From the NCBI RefSeq assembly GCF_015326965.1, contig NZ_CP017659.1:3301001-3365000 (forward strand): a stretch of 64,000 bases of DNA, written 5' to 3'. The notes beneath the pieces are model-generated. The model was not told where the DNA came from. It did not search any database and saw only the letters and a program-made list of their open reading frames with translations. Below, one piece after another: positions 34,739 to 43,159 of the stretch. This DNA comes from Paenibacillus sp. JZ16 (GTDB lineage Bacteria; Bacillota; Bacilli; Paenibacillales; Paenibacillaceae). Within the stretch, counting starts at the first letter, position 1, and the number at the start of each line of letters is the position of its first letter. A program made the translations under genes and the position numbers.

Positions 34739-34960
34739 ATGGCTCAAGGTCGTTCTTCTAACAATCTTGTCGTACCTCAAGCAACTGCAGCTCTTCAACA
34801 ATTGAAAGTAGAAGCTGCTCAAGAACTGGGTGTGACGCTTCCACAAGACGGTTACATGGGTAACTATACTTCCCGTGAAACAGGTTCTTTGGGAGGTTAC
34901 ATCACCAAACGTCTGGTTCAATTGGCTGAGCAGCAATTATCGGGTCGTTCGAACCTGTAA
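34739..34960 (+). CDS. Alpha/beta-type small acid-soluble spore protein, second copy
   Basis: A 73-residue paralogue of the 31529-31747 product, sharing [23 protein letters not shown] and [20 protein letters not shown]. It starts at ATG 34739 after AAAGGAGGTGACATGAC. DNA-binding spore protection is expected. The pair differs mainly at both ends. Its bidirectional terminator (34991-35026) is shared with the convergent gene at 35054. Confidence 0.97.
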   Translation: MAQGRSSNNLVVPQATAALQQLKVEAAQELGVTLPQDGYMGNYTSRETGSLGGYITKRLVQLAEQQLSGRSNL

Positions 34961-34990
34961 TTCGCATCTCTTCCCTCCAGCCGTAATTAG

Positions 34991-35026
34991 AAAGAGGCGA
35001 TCTTCTCCCCAAAGATCGCCTCTTTC
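34991..35026. terminator. Bidirectional terminator
   Basis: AAAGAGGCGATCTT/AAGATCGCCTCTTT, serving the SASP gene and the convergent 35054-35458 gene. Confidence 0.85.
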
Positions 35027-35053
35027 GTTATATGTTCTATATGATAAATGATT

Positions 35054-35458
35054 TCAGGATTCCGAAGCAGCTTCGGCATATGTATTCCGAGGGTACCGAA
35101 TCATCAAGTTTGCCATGTTATAGTTGGATTCAAGGACAGCATCTACAATTACAATGCCTTGTCGTACCATAAATTCATAACTGATTTCGCCGTGTGTCCA
35201 GTGACGTTTATGTTTCAGACTTTCAAGTGCCATCGTACGAAAAGAGAATTGTTGAGCTTCACTTAGCCCCTCCTCAAGTGGAGCTATGACTCCGTTACGC
35301 CCAGCCAATGGATTGTGCCGTATGCCAAATTTACCAATTACATTATTTCGTATTTGTACAAATACTGTCCCTGAACTAAGACCTCCCAACTCTTCTTCCA
35401 GCTCTTTAAAAACGATGTCCAATTGTCTAGCCAGTGATAATTGATCTAGTTTTACCAT
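35054..35458 (-). CDS. Unrecognised protein, 134 residues
   Basis: A mixed alpha/beta cytosolic protein, without signal peptide or membrane helix. The N-terminus is helical (LDQLSLARQLDIVFKELEEEL); strands such as TVFVQIRNNVIGKFGI and the aromatic/basic stretch LKHKRHWTHGEISYEFMVRQ follow. No family or catalytic motif is visible. ATG 35458 follows GAGGGGAGAAG. It stands alone between terminators. Because neighbours are spore genes, a sporulation role is possible but not shown. Confidence 0.6.
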   Translation of the reverse strand: MVKLDQLSLARQLDIVFKELEEELGGLSSGTVFVQIRNNVIGKFGIRHNPLAGRNGVIAPLEEGLSEAQQFSFRTMALESLKHKRHWTHGEISYEFMVRQGIVIVDAVLESNYNMANLMIRYPRNTYAEAASES

Positions 35459-35635
35459 CTCTTCTCCCCTCCTTTATTAGTAAATCCTCCCTATTATTAG
35501 GGCTTATGACTCATTATAGGGTAAAGGAATCAATGTATCAACAATATTCAACACATTTGGGTATTTATTACTAAAATTGCACAAATAATTTAGGTTTCGG
35601 CTCCTTTTTTGCGTCAACTTTCATTCTTTTACGAC

Positions 35636-35661
35636 AAAAAAAGAAGCCCGAATCGGGCTCC
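35636..35661 (-). terminator. Terminator of pepF
   Basis: GAGCCCG-ATT-CGGGCTT followed by CTTTTTTTG on the minus strand. The rest of the 287-base gap 35459-35745 holds nothing that I recognise. Confidence 0.8.
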
Positions 35662-35745
35662 TCCATAGGTTGGAAATTGCATGTATTGAGAGGAAAACGT
35701 CCTCCAAGGAAATTCTTATCTGTTATTCCGATGATAATCAACAAA

Positions 35746-37539
35746 TCACGCCATATGCTCCGTCATTTGCAGGAATTGTTTAATGTCGGATACGCAGGAA
35801 TCTGCTGCACTTTGCCAGAAATCGCGCTGGTTCAGATCCACATTCAGGTGTTTCTTCGCCAGATCCTCCACGGACATCACGCCGGTGTCGCGAAGAAGTG
35901 CATCATATTTGTCCGCAAAGCTCGGACCTTCTTCCAATGCCCGAACATAGAGGCCCGTGCTGAACATATAACCGAAGGTGTACGGGAAATTATAGAACGG
36001 CGTCCCGGTAATATAGAAATGAAGCTTGGATGCCCAGAAATGCGGATGGTATGATGTCAGAGCATCACAATAGGCTTCCTTCTGCGCTTCCACCATCAAT
36101 TCCGATATTTCCTCGCTGCTGAGCAGACCGCTTTTCCGCTTGTCATAGAAGCGGGTTTCGAACAAGAAGCGTGCATGAATATTCATAAAGAAGGCTACGC
36201 TGTTCTGAATTTTCTCTTCCAGCAGGGCCAGCTTTTCTTCTTCGCTGCCGGCTCCCTTCACCATCGCATCAAAAACAATCATTTCGGCAAATGTAGATGC
36301 CGTCTCGGCAACATTCATTGCATATTTTTGGTTAAGCACCGGAATTCCGCCCATCAGATGCTGATGGTAGGCATGGCCGAGCTCATGAGCTAGGGTCGAA
36401 ACGTTCGAGGCCGTTCCGCCAAACGTCATGAAGATTCGGGTCTGGCCGCTTGCCGGGAAGGAGGTACAGAAACCGCCAGGGCGCTTGCCGGGACGATCCT
36501 CCACCTCAATCCAGCTCTTGTCGAACGCCATTTGCGAGAAATCCGCCAATCTCGGGCTGAACTTGCGGAATTGCTCCACAATGTTAACAGCTGCATCGTC
36601 ATATGAGATTTTGGTTGCGGAAGTGCGCAGCGGGGCATCTACATCAGTCCAAGACAAACCTTCCAGACCAAGCAGCTTGGCTTTGCGGTTCAGGTATTCC
36701 ACAAGCACCGACTTCGTGTCTTGGATGACCGCCCACATGGTATCCAGGGTCTGACGGCTCATCCGGCCAATCGCGAGCGGCTCCTTCAATACATCCTCCC
36801 AGCCGCGGTTCTCGTACAGCTTCAGGCGGTAGCCGGATAAATGGTTAAGGGTATCCGCACAGTAATCAGCGGAGTCTCCCCATGCCTGCTCCCACTTTTC
36901 AAACATGGATTGACGTACTTCCCGGCGAGGATCATGCATTTTATTGAATGCCTGTCCTGCGGACAACATGACCGTCTTACCGTCTTCCTCATAGGGGATT
37001 TGGATTTTCTTAACGATGGTATCGTAGAACTCTCCCCATCCATGATAACCGTCTACGCCAAGCGATAGAGCCAGGCTCTCTAACTCGGGACTCATCTTGT
37101 CTTTGGCGAGATTACGGCTTTCGTTCAATACGAAATCAAGCTCGGACACCTTATCCGTACCGGTCCAAGCCGTCCAGAGTTCGTCATCCATACCACGGAG
37201 AACGTTATCGAATTGGTTCTTAACCGATTGCAGGGTCGCGGACAACGACGTTACCCGTCCGGATAATTGAACCGCCTTCTTGTCATTCACATTCTGCGCG
37301 GTCAGGCAGCCCACGAATGCGGAGACTTCACGGATGCGGGCATAGGCATTCTGAAACTGCTCAAGGAAGCGCTCAAGGCTGGATGCGCCCTCCATGGTTT
37401 CCGGAACGGTCAATGCTTTAACGGCTTGCTGAAGATTATGTACATCCTGCTCAAGTGCCTCAAGAAAGCTCATGAGCTGCGGTGAGGAAGAGCCTCCGGG
37501 AAATATCGATTCCAAATCCCAAGTTTGTTGAAGTGCCAT
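35746..37539 (-). CDS. M3-family oligoendopeptidase (PepF-like)
   Basis: The start is ATG 37539, ten bases after AAAGGTGAT, giving 597 residues; an upstream in-frame start at 37590 lacks a ribosome site. The zinc motif HELGH is at 385-389 (TLAHELGHAYHQ), and the downstream acidic ligand lies in VAETASTFAEMIVFD. M3 peptidases cut short peptides in the cytosol for recycling. Length is as expected for the PepF group. Monocistronic, with a terminator. Confidence 0.93.
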   Translation of the reverse strand: MALQQTWDLESIFPGGSSSPQLMSFLEALEQDVHNLQQAVKALTVPETMEGASSLERFLEQFQNAYARIREVSAFVGCLTAQNVNDKKAVQLSGRVTSLSATLQSVKNQFDNVLRGMDDELWTAWTGTDKVSELDFVLNESRNLAKDKMSPELESLALSLGVDGYHGWGEFYDTIVKKIQIPYEEDGKTVMLSAGQAFNKMHDPRREVRQSMFEKWEQAWGDSADYCADTLNHLSGYRLKLYENRGWEDVLKEPLAIGRMSRQTLDTMWAVIQDTKSVLVEYLNRKAKLLGLEGLSWTDVDAPLRTSATKISYDDAAVNIVEQFRKFSPRLADFSQMAFDKSWIEVEDRPGKRPGGFCTSFPASGQTRIFMTFGGTASNVSTLAHELGHAYHQHLMGGIPVLNQKYAMNVAETASTFAEMIVFDAMVKGAGSEEEKLALLEEKIQNSVAFFMNIHARFLFETRFYDKRKSGLLSSEEISELMVEAQKEAYCDALTSYHPHFWASKLHFYITGTPFYNFPYTFGYMFSTGLYVRALEEGPSFADKYDALLRDTGVMSVEDLAKKHLNVDLNQRDFWQSAADSCVSDIKQFLQMTEHMA

Positions 37540-37684
37540 TGAACATTCATCACCTTTCGAAATAAAATATGATTTCAAGCGGAATACCATTTGTGTGGAC
37601 TTAGGGAAAAGTGTATAACTATATATAACTCAATTTAAGTTTATCACTGTTACAACCAATTTACTGCTGGAGGAGCTAGAAGCC

Positions 37685-37870
37685 ATGAGACCTTTGCAAA
37701 TATCACCGGAGACGGCGGTTACACTGTCCAAGCAGCTGGGCGTTCCGCTGGAACAGCTGATGCACATGCCTCAGCATATATTAATGCAGAAAATTGCCGA
37801 GCTTGCCAAGAATGAAGAAGCGAAAGCAACGAAAAAAGACGATGAGTCACCATCATCGGAGAACTCATGA
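37685..37870 (+). CDS. YycC-like small protein
   Basis: A 61-residue soluble protein whose N-terminal part MRPLQISPETAVTLSKQLGV and MHMPQHILMQKI match the pattern of YycC, a small conserved Bacillus protein of unknown function. The Lys/Glu/Ser-rich end is variable. ATG 37685 follows GGAGGAG. It overlaps the next gene by four bases (ATGA), so the two are translationally coupled. Confidence 0.75.
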   Translation: MRPLQISPETAVTLSKQLGVPLEQLMHMPQHILMQKIAELAKNEEAKATKKDDESPSSENS

Positions 37871-38097
37871 TTCCTTTTTCCAATACTTGGCCCTATGATG
37901 TCGTTGGAAACGACGTATATGTACACAGCTGCCCATTCTGCGGAACCGACAATGTATTGCTGCCGATGAAACCCAAAGAGCTGATAAGCGTAAGGGAAGG
38001 GAAAAAGAAGCTGCTGATCTTCCCCTGCTGCCACAACAAAGTAACCGTGCTGGACAGCGATATCGACTACTTGCTCACGGATCAGCGATTACGCTGA
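37867..38097 (+). CDS. Small zinc-ribbon-like protein coupled to the YycC-like gene
   Basis: A 76-residue protein with a cysteine pair CPFCG (about residues 22-26) and a second pair in PCCHNK, compatible with one zinc site. Between them are PMKPKEL and an Arg/Lys-rich loop, suggesting nucleic-acid or protein contact. No family was recognised. Its ATG at 37867 overlaps the stop of the YycC-like gene (ATGA). Confidence 0.65.
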   Translation: MIPFSNTWPYDVVGNDVYVHSCPFCGTDNVLLPMKPKELISVREGKKKLLIFPCCHNKVTVLDSDIDYLLTDQRLR

Positions 38098-38175
38098 TTT
38101 TGCCGCAGAGCATGAGTTTAGCTATTCGTGTTAGTCCAACAGCCTGCTGACCCACCCTTCAGCGGGCTATTTGCA

Positions 38176-38883
38176 TTATGACTCTGCCTTAAGTGCCTCG
38201 TTCTTCTGCTCCCGTATCTGCTCGGATATCAGCTTCCATTGCTCTCTGGATGCGCGTATCATCGCGGCGTCCATAATCTTGTCATCCTGGACCACTCTGG
38301 AGAACCATTGAACCGCCTCCTGAAACTGTCCCAGCCTGCGGTGGATCTCTCCGATCAGATACAGCAGCCTAGCATCATTCGCCCCTACCCCTTCCAGCTC
38401 GAACACTCGAACATAGGATTCCAGGCTATAACTCAAGAACCGCTTCTCTTGATCCTCGTTGCCCTGATACCGGTACAGCCAAGCGATATGATGCAGCAGG
38501 CTGGCCACAATGCGATCCCGCTCCCCGATGACTTGGGCGCAGAGGAGAGCCAGCTTGTACGACTCCAGAGCATCCTCCAGATTGCGCGAGCCGCCCATAT
38601 CCCTCTTCTCCCAGCGGCATCCGACTTGCTCGTGAAAGAGCGCCTTCTGCCGTTCGTTCAATTTCAGGGTCGAGTTTTCCGTGGAGGCAAAACCGCATTC
38701 AGGACAGATCCGCACCACGTAAAAATCGGGATTCTCCGATTTATAATAAGCGCAAAAATCCGTATCTGTACGGTATGCCTTTTTAAAGCTGGGTCTTACC
38801 CTGGATGTTTCATATTCATGCTCACAGTGCGCGCAAACCACCTTGATGGAATACAAGGGTTCCAATTTCACGCCATTCGCCAT
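38176..38883 (-). CDS. DUF2225 family protein
   Basis: A 235-residue protein with two CxxC pairs near the N-terminus (VCAHCEHEY and ICPECGFAST), which probably form a zinc ribbon, followed by TPR-like helical repeats (LYLIGEIHRRLGQFQEAVQWFSRV). This zinc ribbon plus helical repeats is the DUF2225 pattern. The function is unknown; a scaffold role is plausible. It precedes the truncated haemoglobin gene in position but each has its own ribosome site, and the 45-base gap is compatible with a shared transcript. Confidence 0.85.
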   Translation of the reverse strand: MANGVKLEPLYSIKVVCAHCEHEYETSRVRPSFKKAYRTDTDFCAYYKSENPDFYVVRICPECGFASTENSTLKLNERQKALFHEQVGCRWEKRDMGGSRNLEDALESYKLALLCAQVIGERDRIVASLLHHIAWLYRYQGNEDQEKRFLSYSLESYVRVFELEGVGANDARLLYLIGEIHRRLGQFQEAVQWFSRVVQDDKIMDAAMIRASREQWKLISEQIREQKNEALKAES

Positions 38884-38928
38884 CCCTTCATTCGTGTCTA
38901 ATTCCTGTTTCGAAATAGGTCTTTGGAA

Positions 38929-39306
38929 CTAAGGAGTGTTCACGAAATGGTGGGCGGGGCCGGACAGACGCTGCAGCACAAAATCACGTAATTCATCCTC
39001 CACGCCAATTTCGATTAGGGCTCCTGCCATGCAGCCAAGCCATTCTTCGGCATGGCGATCCGTAATCGGGAATTTCATGTGCCTGGCCCGCATCATCGGA
39101 TGTCCGAATGCTTCCGAGAACAAGGCTGGCCCTCCAAAAAACTGGCTCAAGAACATATATTGCTTCTCCATCACCGGCATAATATCTTCCGGAAACAATG
39201 GCGAAAGCAGCTCATTTTGCTGCACTCTCGGATAAAAAGCTTCGACGAGCGAACGTACACCCTCGGCACCCCCGAGGTTATCATAGATGCTTAAGTTCGG
39301 ATTCAT
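38929..39306 (-). CDS. Truncated haemoglobin, group II (YjbI/GlbO-like)
   Basis: A 125-residue globin of the 2/2 fold. The proximal His76 (MRARHMKFPI), Tyr25 at B10 (EAFYPRV) and Trp89 at G8 (AEEWL) match the group II set; His76 and Trp89 have the same numbers as in the B. subtilis protein. Such proteins bind O2 and NO and may act in peroxide or NO handling. ATG 39306 follows a modest ribosome site. The haem needed is made by HemQ at 1663-2412. Confidence 0.93.
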   Translation of the reverse strand: MNPNLSIYDNLGGAEGVRSLVEAFYPRVQQNELLSPLFPEDIMPVMEKQYMFLSQFFGGPALFSEAFGHPMMRARHMKFPITDRHAEEWLGCMAGALIEIGVEDELRDFVLQRLSGPAHHFVNTP

Positions 39307-39383
39307 ATCCGCTAATCTCCCATCTGTTTTATGTTACGCTTTCGATTGGATGTACCTATCCATTATACCAAAAAAACGACAAA

Positions 39384-39414
39384 AAAAGGCGCTAAGCAAT
39401 GGTTAGCACCTTTT
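39384..39414 (-). terminator. Terminator after the 30-codon gene
   Basis: AAAAGG-C-GCTAA/TTAGC-A-CCTTTT, one mismatch, with A and T tracts at both ends. Confidence 0.7.
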
Positions 39415-39422
39415 AGAACTTA

Positions 39423-39515
39423 TTAATAACTGCGCCAGTCCTCTTCACTCTGGACGAGAGAAGCACGTATAACATAAACGAAGGCGCATACTAGGATACC
39501 TGCGACTATGCTCAT
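39423..39515 (-). CDS. Putative 30-residue membrane peptide
   Basis: The frame starts at ATG 39515 (GGAGTG about 8 bases upstream) and encodes MSIVAGILVCAFVYVIRASL then VQSEEDWRSY: a membrane helix and an acidic end. A terminator directly follows. The presence of a ribosome site, a membrane helix and a terminator supports it, but without homology evidence it remains tentative. Confidence 0.5.
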   Translation of the reverse strand: MSIVAGILVCAFVYVIRASLVQSEEDWRSY

Positions 39516-39715
39516 GATCATCACTCCATCCAAACATAATACGAAAGATGTGCTTTGATGTTTTTTATTATAGCACAAGATCCCCGAAAATAAAGCACAA
39601 TTGTAACCGCTTTCTCATGTTTTTTATACTGTTTGTCCTATATCTTGCATAGATTTTTAACAACGGACCTATATTTCCATCATTCACATCGATGCCAGGG
39701 GGCGTATTTCTTATT

Positions 39716-40945
39716 ATGACCATGAAAAAAATGGGCTGGCTCTTGCTCGTGACGGCACTGCTCAGCGTAATTGTCCTAATGGCTTTATTTCCCGAAGCGG
39801 CGCTTCAATCCGCACTCCGTGGCCTGTCGATATGGTGGGACGTGCTGTTCCCTTCCCTGTTCCCGTTCTTTGTTATTTCCGAGGTGCTGCTGGGGTTCGG
39901 CGTAGTCCACCTGATTGGCACGCTCCTGGACCCTATGATGAGACCGTTATTTCGTATTCCGGGGGCCGGAGGATTCGTTGCAGCAATGGGATATGTTTCA
40001 GGATACCCGGTCGGTGCCAAATTAACCGCCAAGCTATGGGAACAAAAAATGGTAAATCGGGAGGAAGGTGAGCGACTTGTCGCTTTCACCACCTCTTCTG
40101 ACCCTATATTTCTAATTGGTGCCGTCTCCATCGGTTTCTTTCATGACCCCAAGATCGGTTTGATCCTTGCCTTGTCCCATTATGGCGGAGGTTTCCTTGT
40201 GGGGTTGATTATGAGATTTCATGGCAGGCATGAATCCAAAACAGCAACCGATTCACTCCGCCTGTCGCAGGCTAACACAAGCAGACTCAAGTCCGCCCTC
40301 CATGCCATGCATGCGGCGCGTGAGCAGGATGGCCGGGACCTCGGCACCCTGTTAAGACAAGCGATACAATCATCGCTTCAGCTCATTATCGTCGTCGGCG
40401 GACTTGTGGTTTTCTTCTCCGTGTTTCTTGAACTCTGGACCCGCGCCGGCGTTATGCCTGCGCTAACTGAAGCCATCAGTTTGCTGTTATCTCTGGTTGG
40501 GATGCCTGAATCCTTATCCACTGCCATCGTAGGCGGATTGTTTGAGGTCACACTTGGTGCCCGATATGCCGGGGAAGCAGGGGCTGCAATTCCATTGCCA
40601 TACAAAGCGGCCGCGGCTGCCTTTATATTGTCATGGGGCGGTTTGTCCGTTCATGCCCAGATCATTAGCATCCTGAACTCTACCAACCTCAGGTATTTCC
40701 CTTTTGTCATTGCAAGACTGATTCATGGTGTGATTGCCGCGGTCGCTGTATTGCTGTTGTGGAGAAGTGTCATGGGATCTTCGATACCGACCATGGCCCT
40801 TCCGGCTGTTTCGGATTCCGCCCTAAACGGGTATACCCATATTATGGCGGCTTTCTGTATCCTGCTCGGTTTCCTGATTGCGGTTGCGTTGTTTATTCAG
40901 ATCATTCGAGGACTGCAGCAGAAAATCCGCAAATTCCCAAGGTGA
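39716..40945 (+). CDS. ylbJ: YlbJ-like sporulation integral membrane protein
   Basis: The product is 409 residues from ATG 39716 (an upstream ATG at 39692 precedes the CAGGGGG ribosome site). It has about eight membrane helices and the nucleoside-recognition/gate pattern GYPVGAKLTAKLWE, LFPSLFPFFVISE and SDPIFLIGAVSIGF. In B. subtilis YlbJ is needed for spore cortex formation and is made in the mother cell. Divergent from the 30-codon gene; nadK starts 64 bases downstream. Confidence 0.93.
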   Translation: MTMKKMGWLLLVTALLSVIVLMALFPEAALQSALRGLSIWWDVLFPSLFPFFVISEVLLGFGVVHLIGTLLDPMMRPLFRIPGAGGFVAAMGYVSGYPVGAKLTAKLWEQKMVNREEGERLVAFTTSSDPIFLIGAVSIGFFHDPKIGLILALSHYGGGFLVGLIMRFHGRHESKTATDSLRLSQANTSRLKSALHAMHAAREQDGRDLGTLLRQAIQSSLQLIIVVGGLVVFFSVFLELWTRAGVMPALTEAISLLLSLVGMPESLSTAIVGGLFEVTLGARYAGEAGAAIPLPYKAAAAAFILSWGGLSVHAQIISILNSTNLRYFPFVIARLIHGVIAAVAVLLLWRSVMGSSIPTMALPAVSDSALNGYTHIMAAFCILLGFLIAVALFIQIIRGLQQKIRKFPR

Positions 40946-41009
40946 ACATTGTGTTCTTCTCCAAGATTGATTATCATCTTTATATAACCTTACAAAGGAG
41001 CTTATCAAC

Positions 41010-41813
41010 TTGAGATATTATGTTCTGGACCGCGGTGACCCATTGTCTGTCGAGCTGACCCAGCAATTTCACAAGCTGGCGGAACAGCGGGGGTTTGTGC
41101 TGGATGCAGAATCTCCGGAGATTGTGGTCTCGATCGGCGGAGACGGTACGATGCTGCATGCTTTCCATACTTTTATAGACCGTATTCCTGACCTCGCTTT
41201 TGTCGGTGTCCACACGGGCCACTTGGGATTCTATGCTGATTGGAAGGCCGATGAACTGACAGAGCTAATTGATCATATGAGCGGGGAAGGCGAACACGGC
41301 AACGTGAAGCCGCGCCTCGTCAAGTACCCCCTGGTTCAACTGGAAATTCATAAGAAATCAGGAACGTCCTCTTACATTGCTTTAAACGAATTCACGCTTA
41401 AAGGCGTTGACGGTACCGTTGTCGCGCAGATTGACATCAACGACGTAACCTTTGAAATGTTCAGGGGAGACGGGATTTGCGTGTCCACGCCATCCGGCAG
41501 CACGGCTTATAACAAAAGTGTCGGCGGAGCGATGGTGCATCCTTCCATCGATGCTCTGCAGATCGCGGAAATCGCCTCGATTAACAATCGGATTTTCCGT
41601 ACGCTGGGCTCACCGCTGCTCCTGCCTAAGCATCATCATTGTGATATATTCTCGCGTAAAGAACAGCGTTTGCTGCTTACCATCGATCATGTGAATATCT
41701 CGATTGACGACCTCGTATCCGTGCGCTGTCAAGTGGCGGAACAGCAGGTCAGTTTTGCACGCTATCGGCCGTTCCCGTTCTGGAATCGTGTCCGTGATGC
41801 ATTTCTTGGCTAA
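41010..41813 (+). CDS. nadK: NAD kinase
   Basis: A 267-residue ATP-NAD kinase that makes NADP+ in the cytosol. The diphosphate-binding motif GGDGT is at 43-47 and the catalytic NE (126-127) is in ALNEFTLKG; the glycine/threonine-rich PSGSTAYN segment follows. The start is TTG 41010, nine bases after AAAGGAG. Its terminator has been split by the IS3-family insertion starting 50 bases downstream. Similar to B. subtilis YtdI/NadF group. Confidence 0.95.
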   Translation: MRYYVLDRGDPLSVELTQQFHKLAEQRGFVLDAESPEIVVSIGGDGTMLHAFHTFIDRIPDLAFVGVHTGHLGFYADWKADELTELIDHMSGEGEHGNVKPRLVKYPLVQLEIHKKSGTSSYIALNEFTLKGVDGTVVAQIDINDVTFEMFRGDGICVSTPSGSTAYNKSVGGAMVHPSIDALQIAEIASINNRIFRTLGSPLLLPKHHHCDIFSRKEQRLLLTIDHVNISIDDLVSVRCQVAEQQVSFARYRPFPFWNRVRDAFLG

Positions 41814-41837
41814 TATTAAGAAGAACGACTACCTAAC

Positions 41838-41863
41838 AAAAGAACGGCCACCAGCATTACTGG
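41838..41863 (+). terminator. Left half of the nadK terminator, split by the IS element
   Basis: The left arm AAAAGAACGG-C-CACCAG (41838-41854) and loop are followed by the IS at 41864. The right arm GTGACCGTTCTTTTTT resumes at 43146, after the IS and the repeated TGG. Removing the IS and one TGG restores an almost perfect hairpin ending in a T tract. A smaller new hairpin (CCACCAG/CTGGTGG) now lies at the left junction. Confidence 0.75.
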
Positions 41864-41949
41864 TGGTATTATCCCCTCATGGTAGACAGTGAAAAAAGAG
41901 GACATGTTACAATGAACTCAAATACTGGATACCGGAGGGGATTTTTGTT

Positions 41950-42288
41950 ATGTCAGCGAAGAAAGGCCAAACCTTTAATCGATATAGCGAAGAAACGAAG
42001 AAAGAAGCCGTTCGTCTGCGAGTGGAAGAAGGTTGGACGTACAGTCGGATCATGAAGAAGTTTGGGATTAAGAGCGAGAGCCAGATTATCACATGGGTTC
42101 GTAAAAACCAAAATGGAGAGAGTTTCGAGGATTACCGTGGACGTTGGACGAAGAAGCATTTTAGTAGTGCAGAAGAAGAAAATGCTTATCTGAAAGCACA
42201 GGTAGAATATCTAAAAAAGCTCAATCCAAATTTGCACGGAGAGGAAAGTTGGATTTCGAAGCCCGGTGCCAGTCCGTTCGAGAAATAA
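41950..42288 (+). CDS. IS3-family transposase OrfA (helix-turn-helix)
   Basis: A 112-residue basic protein with an N-terminal helix-turn-helix (FNRYSEETKKEAVRLRVEEG ... WTYSRIMKKFGIKSESQIITW) and a leucine-zipper-like helix near the end (AEEENAYLKAQVEYLKKL). It binds the IS ends. ATG 41950 follows GGAGGGG at 12 bases. The site A-AAA-AAG at 42213-42219 lies in frame and would allow -1 slippage into orfB, giving the OrfAB transposase. Confidence 0.92.
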   Translation: MSAKKGQTFNRYSEETKKEAVRLRVEEGWTYSRIMKKFGIKSESQIITWVRKNQNGESFEDYRGRWTKKHFSSAEEENAYLKAQVEYLKKLNPNLHGEESWISKPGASPFEK

Positions 42289-43100
42289 GCAAGTGGGCAC
42301 CTGTGGTTTGGCTGTGTAAAATTGCTGAAATTTCGCGTGCAGGTTACTACAAATGGAAGAAAAATGCTGTCCTCAGAGAGAAACGAGCAGACCGGGATGC
42401 GGATCTGAAAGCACATATTTTAAGCATTCATCGGCTTCGTCCTTATTTCGGCTACAAACGTATGCGAACCGCGTTAGGCAAAGAAGGCCTTGTAGTGAAT
42501 CACAAAAAGGTACGCCGCTTAATGAGAGAACTTCAGATTCGTTCCATGATTTGCAAGAAACGTCCATTTGCTGGCCGGAAACCGTCCGTTCTGTTCCGTA
42601 ATGTCCTAAATCGGGAATTCTCAGCGACAACTCCTGTGCAGAAGCTCGTGACGGATATTACGTATGTCCGGATTGGGCATGATTTTGCTTATCTCTCCGT
42701 GGTGATGGATCTGTACAACAATGAAATTGTAGCGTGGGAACTCTCTGAGCGAAATGACTTAAAACTCGTTACAGACACAGTGAAGAAACTGAAATGTGGA
42801 CCTTCCTTGCTCCACTCGGACCAAGGGTTTCAGTATACAACACAAACCTATGCCAAGTTACTTGAAGAGAAGAAGCTTACAGGAAGCCATTCCCGGCGTG
42901 GAAACTGCTATGACAATGCTTGTATTGAGTCGTTCTTCTCCCACTTAAAGACAGAGAAACTGTATTTGGAGAGACCTCAAAATCTGGAGCAAGCCAGGAG
43001 CCAAATTACGGAGTATATTTCGTTTTACAACATGGAACGTTTCCAAAACAAACTGGGCGACCTCTCCCCGATTGAGTTTCGGGAAAAAGTCGCCGCTTAA
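42249..43100 (+). CDS. IS3-family transposase OrfB (DDE integrase domain)
   Basis: A 283-residue frame, -1 relative to orfA and overlapping it. It contains an HTH_21-like segment (HRLRPYFGYKRMRTAL) and the rve DDE domain: the first Asp in VTDITYVRI, the second in LLHSDQGFQY and the Glu in NACIESFFSHLKTE. The frame is open upstream through the slippery site, so it is probably expressed mainly as the OrfAB fusion (41950-43100). All three catalytic residues are present, so it may be active. Confidence 0.93.
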   Translation: MDFEARCQSVREISKWAPVVWLCKIAEISRAGYYKWKKNAVLREKRADRDADLKAHILSIHRLRPYFGYKRMRTALGKEGLVVNHKKVRRLMRELQIRSMICKKRPFAGRKPSVLFRNVLNREFSATTPVQKLVTDITYVRIGHDFAYLSVVMDLYNNEIVAWELSERNDLKLVTDTVKKLKCGPSLLHSDQGFQYTTQTYAKLLEEKKLTGSHSRRGNCYDNACIESFFSHLKTEKLYLERPQNLEQARSQITEYISFYNMERFQNKLGDLSPIEFREKVAA

Positions 43101-43159
43101 TAAAATCTCTTTTTTTAATGTCTACTTGACGGGGCTATGACCATGGTGACCGTTCTTTT

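Larger units (their letters stand above)
41864..43143 (+). mobile_element. IS3-family insertion sequence (IS150-like), apparently intact, 1280 bp
   Basis: The element has inverted ends (TGGT...CCCC-TCATGGTAGACA on the left; TGGTCATAGCCCCGTCAAG then TAGACA read inward on the right; both continue into a poly-A tract then GAG). It has two overlapping frames, orfA and orfB, with an A-AAA-AAG slippery site. TGG flanks it on both sides (41861-41863 and 43144-43146), consistent with a 3 bp target duplication. The exact outer bases of the ends are uncertain by a few bases. Confidence 0.9.
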
